A stretch of DNA of 64,000 bases from Sphingomonas sp. NBWT7 (GCF_014217605.1 NZ_CP043639.1:2193501-2257500), one strand, 5' to 3'. Positions 53,581-62,351 are shown, counted from the first letter of the stretch. A program made the numbers and translations. Notes: generated by a model from the letters alone, not told the origin.

Positions 53581-53787
53581 CTAGCTCGACGAGCCGTTGA
53601 CGCGCTGCGCGGTGATCGCTTCGCGTTCAAGCCGCTGCGTGGTCACACGCTCGGCGCGATCGGCCATCAGATCCCATGCGACCGCGGATCGCTCGCAGCG
53701 GTCGCGAACGTTCGCCAGCGAGGACGCAGCAGCATTTGCCCGCTCGTTCGTGGCGCGCGCGCGATAGGTCGATACATCATCCGCCAT
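53581..53787 (-). CDS. Small hydrophilic protein
   Basis: A 68-residue Arg/Ala/Glu-rich protein without hydrophobic segments. It is predicted almost wholly helical (R-A-R-A-T-N-E-R-A-N-A-A-A-S-S-L near the start; A-E-R-V-T-T-Q-R-L-E-R-E-A-I later). A gaggga site lies 9 bases upstream of the ATG at 53787. It lies directly downstream of the cold-shock gene's region on the same strand... specifically after csp (66 bp gap), so it may be transcribed with it. No family recognised. Confidence 0.6.
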   Translation of the reverse strand: MADDVSTYRARATNERANAAASSLANVRDRCERSAVAWDLMADRAERVTTQRLEREAITAQRVNGSSS

Positions 53788-53853
53788 CGAAGATTTCCCT
53801 CAAGCTTGGGCCGGCGACACATCCGCCGGCCCGTAATGTCATGCAATCGGCCG

Positions 53854-54066
53854 TTATTCCGCCGCCTCCAGGGAGACGGCGCTGGTACGTCCGCGCTTGT
53901 CGTTCTCCAGCTCGTAACTGACGCGCTGGTTCTGCTGCAGCGTCGCGAAGCCAGCGCGCTCGACCGCGGAGATATGGACAAACGCATCCGGCCCGCCGTT
54001 ATCGGGCGCGATGAAGCCGAAGCCCTTGTCCATGTTGAAGAATTTTACGGTACCGATCTGAGCCAA
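53854..54066 (-). CDS. Cold-shock domain protein (CspA family)
   Basis: A 70-residue single cold-shock domain. RNP1-like K-G-F-G-F-I and RNP2-like A-F-V-H-I-S motifs are present, with V-S-Y-E-L-E-N-D-K-R-G after them. Such proteins melt RNA secondary structure at low temperature. I start at the TTG at 54066 (A-Q-I-G-T-V-K-F-F follows), which has an exact agaaggaaa ribosome site 5 bases upstream; the longer ATG-started frame adds a cysteine-rich non-family sequence. A long leader with an anti-Shine-Dalgarno stretch precedes it. Confidence 0.92.
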   Translation of the reverse strand: MAQIGTVKFFNMDKGFGFIAPDNGGPDAFVHISAVERAGFATLQQNQRVSYELENDKRGRTSAVSLEAAE

Positions 54067-54240
54067 GACTATTTCCTTCTGATAAGGCCGGGGCGCGCCG
54101 ACAATCGGGCGCCCAGTGCCGCGGCGGCAGGGAAAGAAGGAAAAAGGTGCGCAGTGCGCCAATACCATCAATTTGCGACTGTAGCGCCTCCTTTATAAGC
54201 GCCCGGCGCGAAATTGCGAGCCTTCTCTGCCGCGCGTCCC
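54067..54240 (-). promoter_or_regulatory. Long cold-shock mRNA leader with possible SD-sequestering pairing
   Basis: In the minus-strand leader the ribosome site AGAAGGAAA (54080-54072) is perfectly complementary to TTTCCTTCT (54143-54135) located 54 bases upstream. The intervening part can fold on itself (gggcgc/gcgccc arms). A TTATAA box near 54198 may be the -10 of its promoter. Long, structured leaders are known for csp genes, and this one could switch with temperature. Pairing in vivo is inferred. Confidence 0.5.
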
Positions 54241-54273
54241 GCAAAAGGAAGGCTCACTCACCAGGCAATCGGA

Positions 54274-54522
54274 TCACGGCATGATCTGATGGATGTCGAT
54301 GCGAATGTTATCGATTTGGCCGATCGTGCTGCTCTGTACGGCAGAACTTACACGTTTCTGTTCCGGCACATTCGGGGGAAATAGGGCCTCGCGATGCGCG
54401 CAATCACAGGGCGACGTGCAGCAACGGCTACTGCGATGAAACCGGTCATCGTCGACCGTTGGATCGCTGCCGTCGCCATCGTCACGCCAATCCGTCGTAA
54501 AGAAGAAGAGAGCGGTTGACAT
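54274..54522 (-). CDS. Possible small protein divergent from padR
   Basis: An 82-codon frame starts at an ATG (54522) immediately beside the palindrome at 54526-54541. The predicted product is acidic, has four cysteines (C34, C35, C39, C41) and ends Q-I-M-P. Third-position GC is lower than in neighbouring genes and no family is recognised, so it may be a chance frame. Its only real support is position next to the PadR operator. Confidence 0.3.
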   Translation of the reverse strand: MSTALFFFTTDWRDDGDGSDPTVDDDRFHRSSRCCTSPCDCAHREALFPPNVPEQKRVSSAVQSSTIGQIDNIRIDIHQIMP

Positions 54523-54542
54523 GATATCTACCTAAGTAGATT
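54516..54542 (+). promoter_or_regulatory. padR promoter overlapped by perfect operator palindrome
   Basis: TTGACA (54516-54521) is a consensus -35 box. A perfect palindrome atctac-ctaa-gtagat (54526-54541) covers the spacer and the presumed -10 (tagatt). The padR ATG is only 7 bases further, so the transcript would be nearly leaderless. PadR repressors bind such inverted repeats and commonly repress their own operon. Confidence 0.65.
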
Positions 54543-54547
54543 TGTGA

Positions 54548-54862
54548 ATGGTGACTCGTACCCGCGCCTTGTCTGGCCACGCCCGGAACGTTCTTTCGGC
54601 CCTGCTCGACGCAGGCGGCCGATGGTCGCACGGTTACGAACTGGCGAAATCGGCAAACGTGAAATCCGGCACGCTCTACCCGCTGCTCATTCGCCTCGAG
54701 GCGCAAGGCTATCTCGCGGCGGAATGGCAAACGGCGAACGAAGGCGGGCGCCCGCCGCGTCACGCCTATCGGCTGACCCCCAGCGGCATCGCGCTGGCGC
54801 GTGCCAATCCGCCCGGCCAAGTCCTGACCGACGCCGCCCGGCGTCGCCCGGCAACGACGTGA
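54548..54862 (+). CDS. PadR family transcriptional regulator
   Basis: A 104-residue winged-helix protein of the PadR type: the recognition region V-K-S-G-T-L-Y-P-L-L-I-R-L-E-A-Q-G-Y-L (about 38-56) and the wing R-H-A-Y-R-L-T-P-S-G (about 74-83) are textbook. It lacks the long C-terminal dimerisation helix of PadR-s2, consistent with the short PadR-s1 class. It is co-translated with the next gene through a GTGA overlap, behind a promoter covered by a palindrome, so it probably represses its own two-gene operon. Confidence 0.9.
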   Translation: MVTRTRALSGHARNVLSALLDAGGRWSHGYELAKSANVKSGTLYPLLIRLEAQGYLAAEWQTANEGGRPPRHAYRLTPSGIALARANPPGQVLTDAARRRPATT

Positions 54863-56052
54863 AAAACGGGCCAGCGCGGGCCGGCCTGCGCCGTCGCGTT
54901 GCGGACATCGCCTGCCGCGCGCTGCTCGCGGCCCTGCCGCCCGCCCAGCGCGGGTGGGGACAGGCGATCCGCTGTGAAACCTCCGCCATCACCGACGATA
55001 GCGGGGCGCTGCTTTTCGCGCTCGACAATTTGCGCGGGCTCCTGCCCCGCGCGATCGCAACGCGGCTTCGCCAAACCCTCGCCTCGCTGATCGGCGATCG
55101 CGCTTTCCTGTTCGGAGATACCACCAACATGACGATATTCGATGCCGCCTTCGATCGGCCACGCGTAGTCGGCATCGCCTGCGCCATCGGTGCCGTCATG
55201 CTCGGCCTCCTCTATATGACGATGGCGGGCGCTCCGCCGCGCTATCTCGCCATCAACGCCGGCGCGCTCGTGATCGGGCTGACGGTGCTGACGCTGCTGG
55301 GACGCACGACGCACACGCCGCGGCGGGCAGGCGACGCCATGATCGTTGCGATCGGCGCCGCACTGCTGGCGACGGCACTTCTGGGTGCGCGCGCGGACGG
55401 CGCCGCGCGCTGGATCAACGTGGGCGGACTGGTGATTCAGCCGACCTCGATCCTCGCGCCGGTGATGCTCGTCGTCTTTGCGCGCATCCGCACCGTGCCG
55501 GCGACCGCGGGCGTCGCACTCGCGGCGCTTGCCATCGCCCTGCAACCGGATCGGGCGATGGCCGGCATCCTCTTCTGCGGGCTTGCGACGCTCGCGATCG
55601 CGCGGCGCGACCGTCTCGTCGTCGCGGCGCTGATCGCCGCCGCCAGCGCGTTCGCCGCCACGCTCGCGCAGGCCGATACGCTGATCGCCGTCCCCTATGT
55701 CGACCAGATCCTCTTTTCTTCGTTCGACGTACACGCCGGCGCCGGGCTGGCGATCTGGGCCGGGCTCGCGCTGCTGCTGCTGCCGTCGATACTGGGCTGG
55801 TACCGGAACGACGGCGATCGCAGCTTCTACGCGATGTTCGGCGCAATCTGGCTGGCGACCATCCTGGCCGCTGCGCTCGGCAACTATCCCACGCCGGTGG
55901 TCGGTTACGGGGGCAGCGCGATCATCGGTTATGCGCTCAGCCTCATCGGCTTGCCGAAGAGCGCCGTCATGCAGGCAAGCGCCGCCACGCAGCGGCGCGG
56001 ACGCGGGCAGGAAACGCTGCGCGACCGGCATTTGCGTGTCGGGATCGCCTGA
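54859..56052 (+). CDS. SEDS-like (FtsW/RodA-related) polytopic membrane protein with N-terminal helical region
   Basis: A 397-residue protein. Residues 1-85 are soluble and helical (A-L-L-A-A-L-P-P-A-Q-R-G-W-G-Q-A), similar to leaders seen in PadR-linked membrane proteins. About ten helices follow. Three SEDS motifs are recognisable though degenerate: A-R-W-I-N-V-G-G-L-V-I-Q-P-T (183-196; cf. R-W-I-x-L-G-x-F-x-x-Q-P-S), Q-P-D at 229-231 (the catalytic Asp position in RodA) and G-Y-G-G-S-A-I (349-355). FtsW/RodA proteins polymerise peptidoglycan glycan strands. This one may be a diverged paralogue. GTG start overlaps the padR stop. Confidence 0.7.
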   Translation: MKNGPARAGLRRRVADIACRALLAALPPAQRGWGQAIRCETSAITDDSGALLFALDNLRGLLPRAIATRLRQTLASLIGDRAFLFGDTTNMTIFDAAFDRPRVVGIACAIGAVMLGLLYMTMAGAPPRYLAINAGALVIGLTVLTLLGRTTHTPRRAGDAMIVAIGAALLATALLGARADGAARWINVGGLVIQPTSILAPVMLVVFARIRTVPATAGVALAALAIALQPDRAMAGILFCGLATLAIARRDRLVVAALIAAASAFAATLAQADTLIAVPYVDQILFSSFDVHAGAGLAIWAGLALLLLPSILGWYRNDGDRSFYAMFGAIWLATILAAALGNYPTPVVGYGGSAIIGYALSLIGLPKSAVMQASAATQRRGRGQETLRDRHLRVGIA

Positions 56053-56271
56053 CCCGCTGGCGATATCCGCTCGAGCCTTGGCGCGCTAAGTCTATCAAGG
56101 CTGATTGGACCGAGTCCGCGGGCCGGCCGAGACGATCGGTCAGGATGTTGCCGATTGTCGACACCCGTATGAGGTGGACCGCGGCAGCGATAGCGCTATC
56201 ATCGGGCAGATCGCCATCTTTCCTGTCGAGCTGACGCGCTATCGAAGCGGCGGCTGTTTTAGGAGCAAGTC

Positions 56272-57096
56272 TTGCCCGCCCGTCGACGTTTGATCCTGAT
56301 CGCGCTGCTGATGTTGGCGTTACTGGTGGTTGTTGTCGTTGCCACGCCCTTCGTGTCCCGCATGGGTGACAAAGGCGATCGCATCACGGTCAAGACAGGG
56401 ACAACGTATACGGCCGGTCAATATTACGGCGTCATCGCGCCCTGGGCGGTGATCGACCGACCCGTCATGCGGCAGTGGGCGAAATTGTCGGAGTCGATGT
56501 GGATCGACCTGCGTGCCTTTCCGGCGAACACGCGATTCAATTGGGCGTGGCCGCCGTACGCGCCGAGCTACGGCCCGGGGGTCTGGGGGTATCATCACCT
56601 CGGCTATGGCAATTACGACGGCGGCGCGCCGGAAAAACCGGTAACCCCGCGGCGGGTGCGTGACATTCGCATCCTGAAGACGGCGTTCGACTGGACCGGC
56701 GATTTCCGTTTCGGCGAGGCCACCGTGCTGAGCGAATTCTATCTGCGCCGCGATCCCGGCGACAGTGAATCGAAACAGATCGAAATCGGCTGGTTCTTTC
56801 ACGTCTCCGCCGCGACGCGCAGGTTCGTCGCCGCCGGACGGTCGCTTGGTACCTACATCGATCCGACCGGCCGGCAATGGCGCGCCACATTGCAGGATCG
56901 GTTCCTGACCTTCTGGCCGAGCGATGGCCGTGACGTAGCGACCGGCGTCCTCGACATGCGCCACGCGCTTGGCTGGTTGACCGCGAAGGGATTGGCCAAC
57001 CCCGGCGATTGGTTGACCGGCGTCGCAATTGGTGCCGAACCGATCAAGGGGTTCGGCAGCGTCGATATCAAACGGTGGCAGGTTCAGTTTCAGTGA
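56272..57096 (+). CDS. GH12-like (concanavalin-fold) exported or anchored protein
   Basis: About 274 residues. A signal anchor (residues about 6-24, L-I-L-I-A-L-L-M-L-A-L-L-V-V-V-V-V) is followed by a beta-rich domain. The features I-E-I-G-W-F-F-H-V, a G-R-Q-W-R-A-T-L strand and a final G-A-E-P-I-K-G-F-G-S-V-D-I-K-R-W-Q-V are reminiscent of GH12 beta-jelly-roll proteins, but the GH12 catalytic glutamates could not be assigned with certainty. The start is a TTG with a strong aggag site 6 bases upstream. It overlaps the acyltransferase start. Confidence 0.6.
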   Translation: MPARRRLILIALLMLALLVVVVVATPFVSRMGDKGDRITVKTGTTYTAGQYYGVIAPWAVIDRPVMRQWAKLSESMWIDLRAFPANTRFNWAWPPYAPSYGPGVWGYHHLGYGNYDGGAPEKPVTPRRVRDIRILKTAFDWTGDFRFGEATVLSEFYLRRDPGDSESKQIEIGWFFHVSAATRRFVAAGRSLGTYIDPTGRQWRATLQDRFLTFWPSDGRDVATGVLDMRHALGWLTAKGLANPGDWLTGVAIGAEPIKGFGSVDIKRWQVQFQ

Positions 57097-58244
57097 TACC
57101 GGCGCGCGATCGCGCTGACGCCGCTTCGCACGACCCGCTGGATGCCTTGCCAGCACCGCGTACGCGCGCGCAGGACGGGAGCACGCCGGGCGGGAGCACG
57201 CCGTTCTTCGCGACACTCGACGGACTACGCGGCATCGCAGCACTCGCCGTCGTCACCACGCACTACAAATCGATGCTCGCCGGCTGGTCGTTTGCGAGCG
57301 CGTATCTTGCGGTCGATCTGTTCTTCATCGTCAGCGGGATCGTGATCGAATATGCATATGGCAACCGGCTGGCACACGGGTTGCAACCGGGCCGCTTCAT
57401 GGCGGTGCGCCTGCTGCGCCTGATGCCGCTCTATGTTATCGGACAGGCGATCGGCGTCACCGTCGTTTTGCTCGCGCTGATTGCCGGCCAGTCGAACTGG
57501 ACGCTTGGGGGGCTGCTGCCGGTTGCCCTCCTTGGCGTGCTGATGATCCCCAATTTCCTGCCGGCGCCGCGCAGCGATCTGTTTCCGCTCGATGTCCCCT
57601 GCTGGTCGCTGTTCTGGGAATTGTTCATCAACCTCGCCTACGCCGCGTTGCTGCGCGGCCTGTCGAACCGGACGCTAGTGATCGTGTTTGTCGTTGCGCA
57701 GGCGCTGCTGGCGTTCGCCGCCACCCATCTCGGCAGCATCGATTTCGGCAGCGAGTGGTACCACGCCGAAATCGGCGCGCTTCGCGTGACGGCAGGGTTC
57801 ACCCTCGGCGTGCTGATCGCCCGCCTCCATCGCCGGCGGCAGCCGCTGCGCGCCTGGCTGCCCGCCCCGCTCGTCCTCGCGCTCGCCGCGATGGTACTCG
57901 CCCTGCCGGTGTCGTACGGATGGGCGAAGGACCTGCTGGCAACCACGCTGGCCTTCCCGCTGCTGTGCCTCGCCGCGCTGGCCCATCAACCGCGCGCGAT
58001 CAGGGTCTATGCGCTGCTCGGAACGCTATCCTATCCCTTGTACATCGTGCATGCCACGCTGCCGATCGAGCGCGTGACAATGTTGCTTACTGGCCGCGAT
58101 GCCGCTGCGTTCGCGCCGGCGCTCGGCATCGTTGCAATGATCTCAGCCTGCGTGCTCGCACTGCTGCTCGCCCGATTCTATGATCAGCCGCTCCGCCGCC
58201 GTCTCGGCAGCACGCTTCGACGCGATCGGATCGCCGCACTGTAG
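57093..58244 (+). CDS. Acyltransferase family 3 (OafA/NolL-like) membrane protein
   Basis: About 383 residues. The family opening L-D-G-L-R-G-I-A-A-L-A-V-V-T-T-H-Y (about 32-48), Y-L-A-V-D-L-F-F-I-V-S-G-I-V-I and R-L-L-R-L-M-P-L-Y are typical of OafA-type acyltransferases with about ten membrane helices. They O-acetylate or acylate extracellular sugars. The GTG start lies 4 bp inside the stop of the preceding GH12-like gene (GTGA). The two genes may act on the same exported glycan. Confidence 0.9.
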   Translation: MIPARDRADAASHDPLDALPAPRTRAQDGSTPGGSTPFFATLDGLRGIAALAVVTTHYKSMLAGWSFASAYLAVDLFFIVSGIVIEYAYGNRLAHGLQPGRFMAVRLLRLMPLYVIGQAIGVTVVLLALIAGQSNWTLGGLLPVALLGVLMIPNFLPAPRSDLFPLDVPCWSLFWELFINLAYAALLRGLSNRTLVIVFVVAQALLAFAATHLGSIDFGSEWYHAEIGALRVTAGFTLGVLIARLHRRRQPLRAWLPAPLVLALAAMVLALPVSYGWAKDLLATTLAFPLLCLAALAHQPRAIRVYALLGTLSYPLYIVHATLPIERVTMLLTGRDAAAFAPALGIVAMISACVLALLLARFYDQPLRRRLGSTLRRDRIAAL

Positions 58245-58376
58245 CGAGCACGGCGAATGCGACGAAACGCGGTAGGCGCTAAATCCGCTCCGCGGCACGG
58301 AAATGCCGATAGCATCGCGCCAGCGCAGATTGCTATCTGCATAAGCCTGCCCCCCACTGCAGGCGCCTCCTATCCC

Positions 58377-59063
58377 TCAAGGCTCGGCCCGCAAGCGATA
58401 GCCGACGCCCAGTTCGTTGGCGATGACGCTGCCGACCGGCCCCGGCATTTCGAGCTTCTGACGCAGGTTGCGGATGACGATACGCAGATATTCGACGCGC
58501 GGTTCTTCGTTGGCGCCCCAGCAGGCCGCCATCACCCGTTCATGCGTGACGACACGCCCCAGGTGACGCGCGAGGAGGCTCAGCACGTCATACTCCTTGC
58601 GCGTAAGGTGAATCTCGTCGGTCGCGCGCCGAACGATCCGCCGATCGAGATCGATGGTAAGATCGCCGCGCCGGACGATCGTCGGCGTTTTCTCCGCCAT
58701 GCCTTGATGACGCAGCGCGACGCGCAGTCGCGCAAGAAGCTCTTCGGTGTCGAACGGTTTGGTCACGAAATCGTCCGCGCCAAGATCAAGCGCTGCGACC
58801 TTTTCGTCCACGGCATCGCGCGCGGATATGATCAGGATCACCGCATCGCCCTTTGCACGAAGCAACGGAATGATGCTGAGACCGTCGCGATCGGGAAGGC
58901 CGAGGTCGAGAAGGATCGCACCGGGGTTTTCGGCGGCCGCCTGCCGAAGCGCGTCCTTCGCGTCCCCTGCCTCGACCACGGTGTAATCCGCCCGGATCAG
59001 CGTGCTACGCAGCAGACGACGGATCGCGGCGTCGTCATCGACCACGAGAACTTTGGCGGGCAT
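58377..59063 (-). CDS. kdpE: KdpE response regulator
   Basis: A 228-residue OmpR-type regulator. The receiver has D10-D11 and phospho-Asp D53 in I-L-L-D-L-G-L-P, plus V-T-K-P-F. The winged helix has H-L-T-R-K-E-Y-D-V-L-S-L-L-A-R-H-L-G-x-V-V-T-H and Y-L-R-I-V-I-R-N-L-R-Q-K-L-E with E-L-G-V-G-Y-R-L, matching KdpE. It activates kdpFABC when potassium is limiting. The ATG at 59063 is chosen (a GTG lies 4 codons upstream). It is the last gene of the kdp block. Confidence 0.95.
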   Translation of the reverse strand: MPAKVLVVDDDAAIRRLLRSTLIRADYTVVEAGDAKDALRQAAAENPGAILLDLGLPDRDGLSIIPLLRAKGDAVILIISARDAVDEKVAALDLGADDFVTKPFDTEELLARLRVALRHQGMAEKTPTIVRRGDLTIDLDRRIVRRATDEIHLTRKEYDVLSLLARHLGRVVTHERVMAACWGANEEPRVEYLRIVIRNLRQKLEMPGPVGSVIANELGVGYRLRAEP

Positions 59064-59064
59064 G

Positions 59065-61752
59065 TCAGGTGGCACCTTCGATCATGATATCGCGGACGAT
59101 CAAGGCCGGTGGAAAAACCAGGGCAAAGGCGGCACCCTTGCTGTCCGGCCGATTGGTTGCCTCGACGATCATTCCCATCGCTTCCGCGAAGGCTTTTACG
59201 ATGGCGAGCCCCAGTCCGGTGCCGCCGATCGCGCGATCAGACCCTTCCAGTCGCCTGAAAGTCTCGAAAACCTCACTTTCGCGACCTGGCGGAAGACCGG
59301 GGCCGTGATCGAGAACGGCAAGCCGCAACTCGCCGAAGCGGTTACGACCTTCGATAACGACCTCCGTTCCCGGTTCGCCGTAGCGACCGGCATTGTCGAG
59401 CAGGTTGAGCAGGCAATGATGCAGCAATTGCGGGTCGGCACGTACCAACGGCAGATCGGGCGGGACGTCGAGGCGGACGGCATGTCCTTCCAGCGCCCGC
59501 CGCGCGTCGTGCGCCGCACTCGTGACCGCGTCGCTCAGATCGATCGCCTCGACCTTCAGCTTCAGCGCGCCGGCTTCGACACGTGCCATGTCGAGCAGGT
59601 TGGCGACGAAGCGGTTCAGCCGCTGTGCCTCGCTTTCAATCGTGCCGATCAACTGGGGGGTTGCCCCCTGATGCAGTTGCGCCGCGGCCGCGATCACGGC
59701 GGTCAGCGGCGTGCGCAGATCGTGGCTGACCGAAGAGAGCAGCGCTGCCCGCAGCCGGTCCCGCGTGCGAACCACGTCGACATCGCGCATCTCGGTCTGC
59801 AGGCGCAGGCGCTCGAGCACCAGCGCCGCCTGATCGATCAGACTGCTGAGCAGCGGTAACTGGTCGGCGCGGATCGGACTTCCGGGCCGGTCGCTCGCCA
59901 CACCCAGCACACCCAACACCCGGTCACTCGCCTTCATCGGCTGGAACAGCCATTCCGACGCGGCGAGCGTACCCGACCCTTTTCCTGCGGTGCTGCCGGT
60001 GTCGAACGCCCAGCTCGCTGCGGCATTGTCCATCGTCTCGAGCCGATAGCTTGGGTCACTCGCGGCCAATATAGTAAGCTCGGCGCCATCAGTCCGCCCG
60101 AGCAGCACGACCTGCACGTCGAGCAGACGACTGACATCGTCACAGATCATCTGCGCCGCGAGATCAAAATCGTTGACGCTCGCGATCTGGCGCAGAAAGC
60201 CTGCCAGCGTCGCGTTGGTACGCGCGCTGGCGCTGGCAAGATCGGCTTGCGCTCTCACCCGCGCGGTCAATTGGCTGGTGGCGATCGCGATGCCCAGCAG
60301 GACGATCACCGATATCAGATTTTCCGGATTGCTGATCGTCAGCGTGCCGGTCGGCGGCAGGAAGAAGAAATTGTACGCAAGGCTCGAAGCGATTCCGGCG
60401 TACAGGCCGGTGCGCAAGCCGAAGAAGCTGGCCGCGGCCATGACCGGCAGCAGGTAAAGCAATGCGACGTTGCCCAGGTTCAGGATCTGGAACAGCGCAG
60501 ATGCGAGGGCGGTGACGGCCGCGACCATCGCGGTCGTGAATGCATAGCCGGTCGGGGTACCCCATTGTCTCCGGCCGCGCCTAACGCGCTGCCTCGCGGG
60601 CGAGGAGGCCGGCATCGGGAGGACGTGAACTGTCACATCGGGGGTGTCGCGGACCAGCTTGTCGACCACGGACCCATGAAGGAGTTCGAACCAGCGGGAG
60701 CGGTTGGATTTTCCGAGCACCAATTGCGTAGCGCGCAAGTCGACCAGCACGGACTGGATACCGGTTACGACATTTTCTGCCGGTACGGTCGCGACCGCCC
60801 CGCCAAGCTGGGTCGCCAGCGTCATCGTCGCGGCAATTCGGACGTGCTGTTCGTCGGTGAAGTGCGCAGCACGCGGCGTTTCGATGAACACCGCGGTCCA
60901 AGGACCACGCAGACCATCGGCGACGCGCTTGGCGGCGCGTACCAGCGCATCGCAGCCCGGCAATTCGCTGATCGCCACGACGATCCGGTCGCTGCCGGCC
61001 CACGTGCCGCCCAGCCCCAGCGCGCGAACGTCGTCGAGCATGCGGGCATCGACCGCCTGGGCCGCCCGGCGCAGTGCCAGTTCACGCAACGCGGACAAGT
61101 TCGATTTCGAGAAGAAATGGCCGAGCGCGCGGGTCGCCTCGGCGGGCAGATAGACCTTACCCGCCTTCAGCCGTTCGATCAGCTCGTCTGGCGGGATATC
61201 GACGACCTCGATCTCCGCCATCTCGAGGATGCTGTCGGGAACCGTTTCGCGCACGCGCACGCGGGTGAAACTGGCGACGACGTCGTTCAGGCTCTCCACG
61301 TGCTGGATGTTGACGGTCGAGTAGACGTCGATCCCCGCCGCCAGCAGCTCCTCGACGTCCTGATAGCGTTTCGGGTGGCGGCTGCCCGGCGCGTTGGTGT
61401 GCGCCAGTTCGTCGACCAGCACGAGCCGCGGCGCCCGCGCGAGGATCGCGTCGAGATCCATCTCGCGCAGCGTGCGCCCCTCGTAGGCAACGTCGCGTCG
61501 CGTGATGATCTCGTGACCGCGGGTCAGCGCCTCCGTCTCGATGCGGCCGTGCGTCTCGACGATGCCGACCACCACGTCCACGCCATCGCGCCGCCGCGCG
61601 ATCCCTTCCGACAGCATCTCGTACGTCTTGCCGACGCCCGGCGCCGCGCCGAGAAAGATCTTCAAACGTCCGCGGCCCTCCTGTGCGACAGCGCGCAGCA
61701 GGGCATCCGGATCGGGCCGCCCCCCCTCCTGTCCCGCGCCGGCGATTGCCAT
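59065..61752 (-). CDS. kdpD: KdpD sensor kinase
   Basis: An 895-residue kinase. Domains in order: KdpD N-terminal ATP-binding domain (G-A-A-P-G-V-G-K-T, about 36-44, and the D-E-L-A-H-T-N motif), USP-like domain (about 255-370), DUF4118 four-helix membrane region (about 400-500), GAF, then HisKA with S-S-V-S-H-D-L-R-T-P-L and an ATPase domain ending G-G-T-G-L-G-L-A-I. It senses K+/turgor and regulates KdpE. It starts as TGATG with kdpC and its stop is one base before kdpE. Confidence 0.96.
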   Translation of the reverse strand: MAIAGAGQEGGRPDPDALLRAVAQEGRGRLKIFLGAAPGVGKTYEMLSEGIARRRDGVDVVVGIVETHGRIETEALTRGHEIITRRDVAYEGRTLREMDLDAILARAPRLVLVDELAHTNAPGSRHPKRYQDVEELLAAGIDVYSTVNIQHVESLNDVVASFTRVRVRETVPDSILEMAEIEVVDIPPDELIERLKAGKVYLPAEATRALGHFFSKSNLSALRELALRRAAQAVDARMLDDVRALGLGGTWAGSDRIVVAISELPGCDALVRAAKRVADGLRGPWTAVFIETPRAAHFTDEQHVRIAATMTLATQLGGAVATVPAENVVTGIQSVLVDLRATQLVLGKSNRSRWFELLHGSVVDKLVRDTPDVTVHVLPMPASSPARQRVRRGRRQWGTPTGYAFTTAMVAAVTALASALFQILNLGNVALLYLLPVMAAASFFGLRTGLYAGIASSLAYNFFFLPPTGTLTISNPENLISVIVLLGIAIATSQLTARVRAQADLASASARTNATLAGFLRQIASVNDFDLAAQMICDDVSRLLDVQVVLLGRTDGAELTILAASDPSYRLETMDNAAASWAFDTGSTAGKGSGTLAASEWLFQPMKASDRVLGVLGVASDRPGSPIRADQLPLLSSLIDQAALVLERLRLQTEMRDVDVVRTRDRLRAALLSSVSHDLRTPLTAVIAAAAQLHQGATPQLIGTIESEAQRLNRFVANLLDMARVEAGALKLKVEAIDLSDAVTSAAHDARRALEGHAVRLDVPPDLPLVRADPQLLHHCLLNLLDNAGRYGEPGTEVVIEGRNRFGELRLAVLDHGPGLPPGRESEVFETFRRLEGSDRAIGGTGLGLAIVKAFAEAMGMIVEATNRPDSKGAAFALVFPPALIVRDIMIEGAT

Positions 61753-62351
61753 CAGCGCACAGGCGCCGCTGGCCTGCCGTCACGCGCCTGCGCATCGAGC
61801 GCCTGGTTGAGCGCCAGCACATTGACGTGCGGGTCGCCGAGGATCGAACGCTCGGTCCGTTCACGCACCAGCGCGTGGACCCGATCGAGCGTGATCCCAC
61901 GGACACGTGCGACGCGCGGCGCCTGTGCCAGTGCGGCGGCGGGCGACAGGTCAGGGTCGAGACCCGACCCGCTCGCGGTGACGAGGTCGCCCGGGATCGG
62001 CCCGGCCATGCCCTCGGCCCGCCGCTTGGCGACATCGGGGGTCACGCGATCGACCAGCGCCTGCGCCGTCGGCCCGAGGTTCGAGCCGGAGGACGCAAGC
62101 CCGTCATAGCCCTTGCCCGCCGCGGACGGCCGCGTCTGGAAGTAGCGATCGGCGGTGAACGCCTGTCCGACCACTGCCGAGCCGATCACCGTGCCATCGG
62201 CGCCGCGCACTAGGCTGCCGTTGGCCTGGCGTGGAAAGATCGCCTGCCCGATGCCGGTCATCGCCAGCGGATAGGCGAGCCCGAGAAGCGCGGCAAACAG
62301 GATCGTCATGACGATCGCCGGACGCAGCGCGGAGGAGAAGTCCTTACCCAT
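61752..62351 (-). CDS. kdpC: Potassium-transporting ATPase C chain
   Basis: A 199-residue subunit with one N-terminal membrane helix (about 11-32) and an exposed domain: S-A-L-R-P-A-I-V-M-T at the start, Y-F-Q-T-R-P-S-A-A-G-K-G-Y-D-G-L-A-S-S-G-S-N-L-G-P-T region, then P-G-D-L-V-T-A-S-G-S-G-L-D-P-D-L-S-P-A-A-A, a KdpC hallmark, and D-P-H-V-N-V-L-x-L-N near the end. It stabilises the KdpFABC pump. ATG at 62351 preferred over a GTG one codon upstream. Confidence 0.96.
   Translation of the reverse strand: MGKDFSSALRPAIVMTILFAALLGLAYPLAMTGIGQAIFPRQANGSLVRGADGTVIGSAVVGQAFTADRYFQTRPSAAGKGYDGLASSGSNLGPTAQALVDRVTPDVAKRRAEGMAGPIPGDLVTASGSGLDPDLSPAAALAQAPRVARVRGITLDRVHALVRERTERSILGDPHVNVLALNQALDAQARDGRPAAPVR

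Noticed and set aside
60247..62109. 620-codon plus-strand frame opposite kdpD/kdpC
   Set aside because: Covers the complement of two clear kdp genes and has no recognisable domain.
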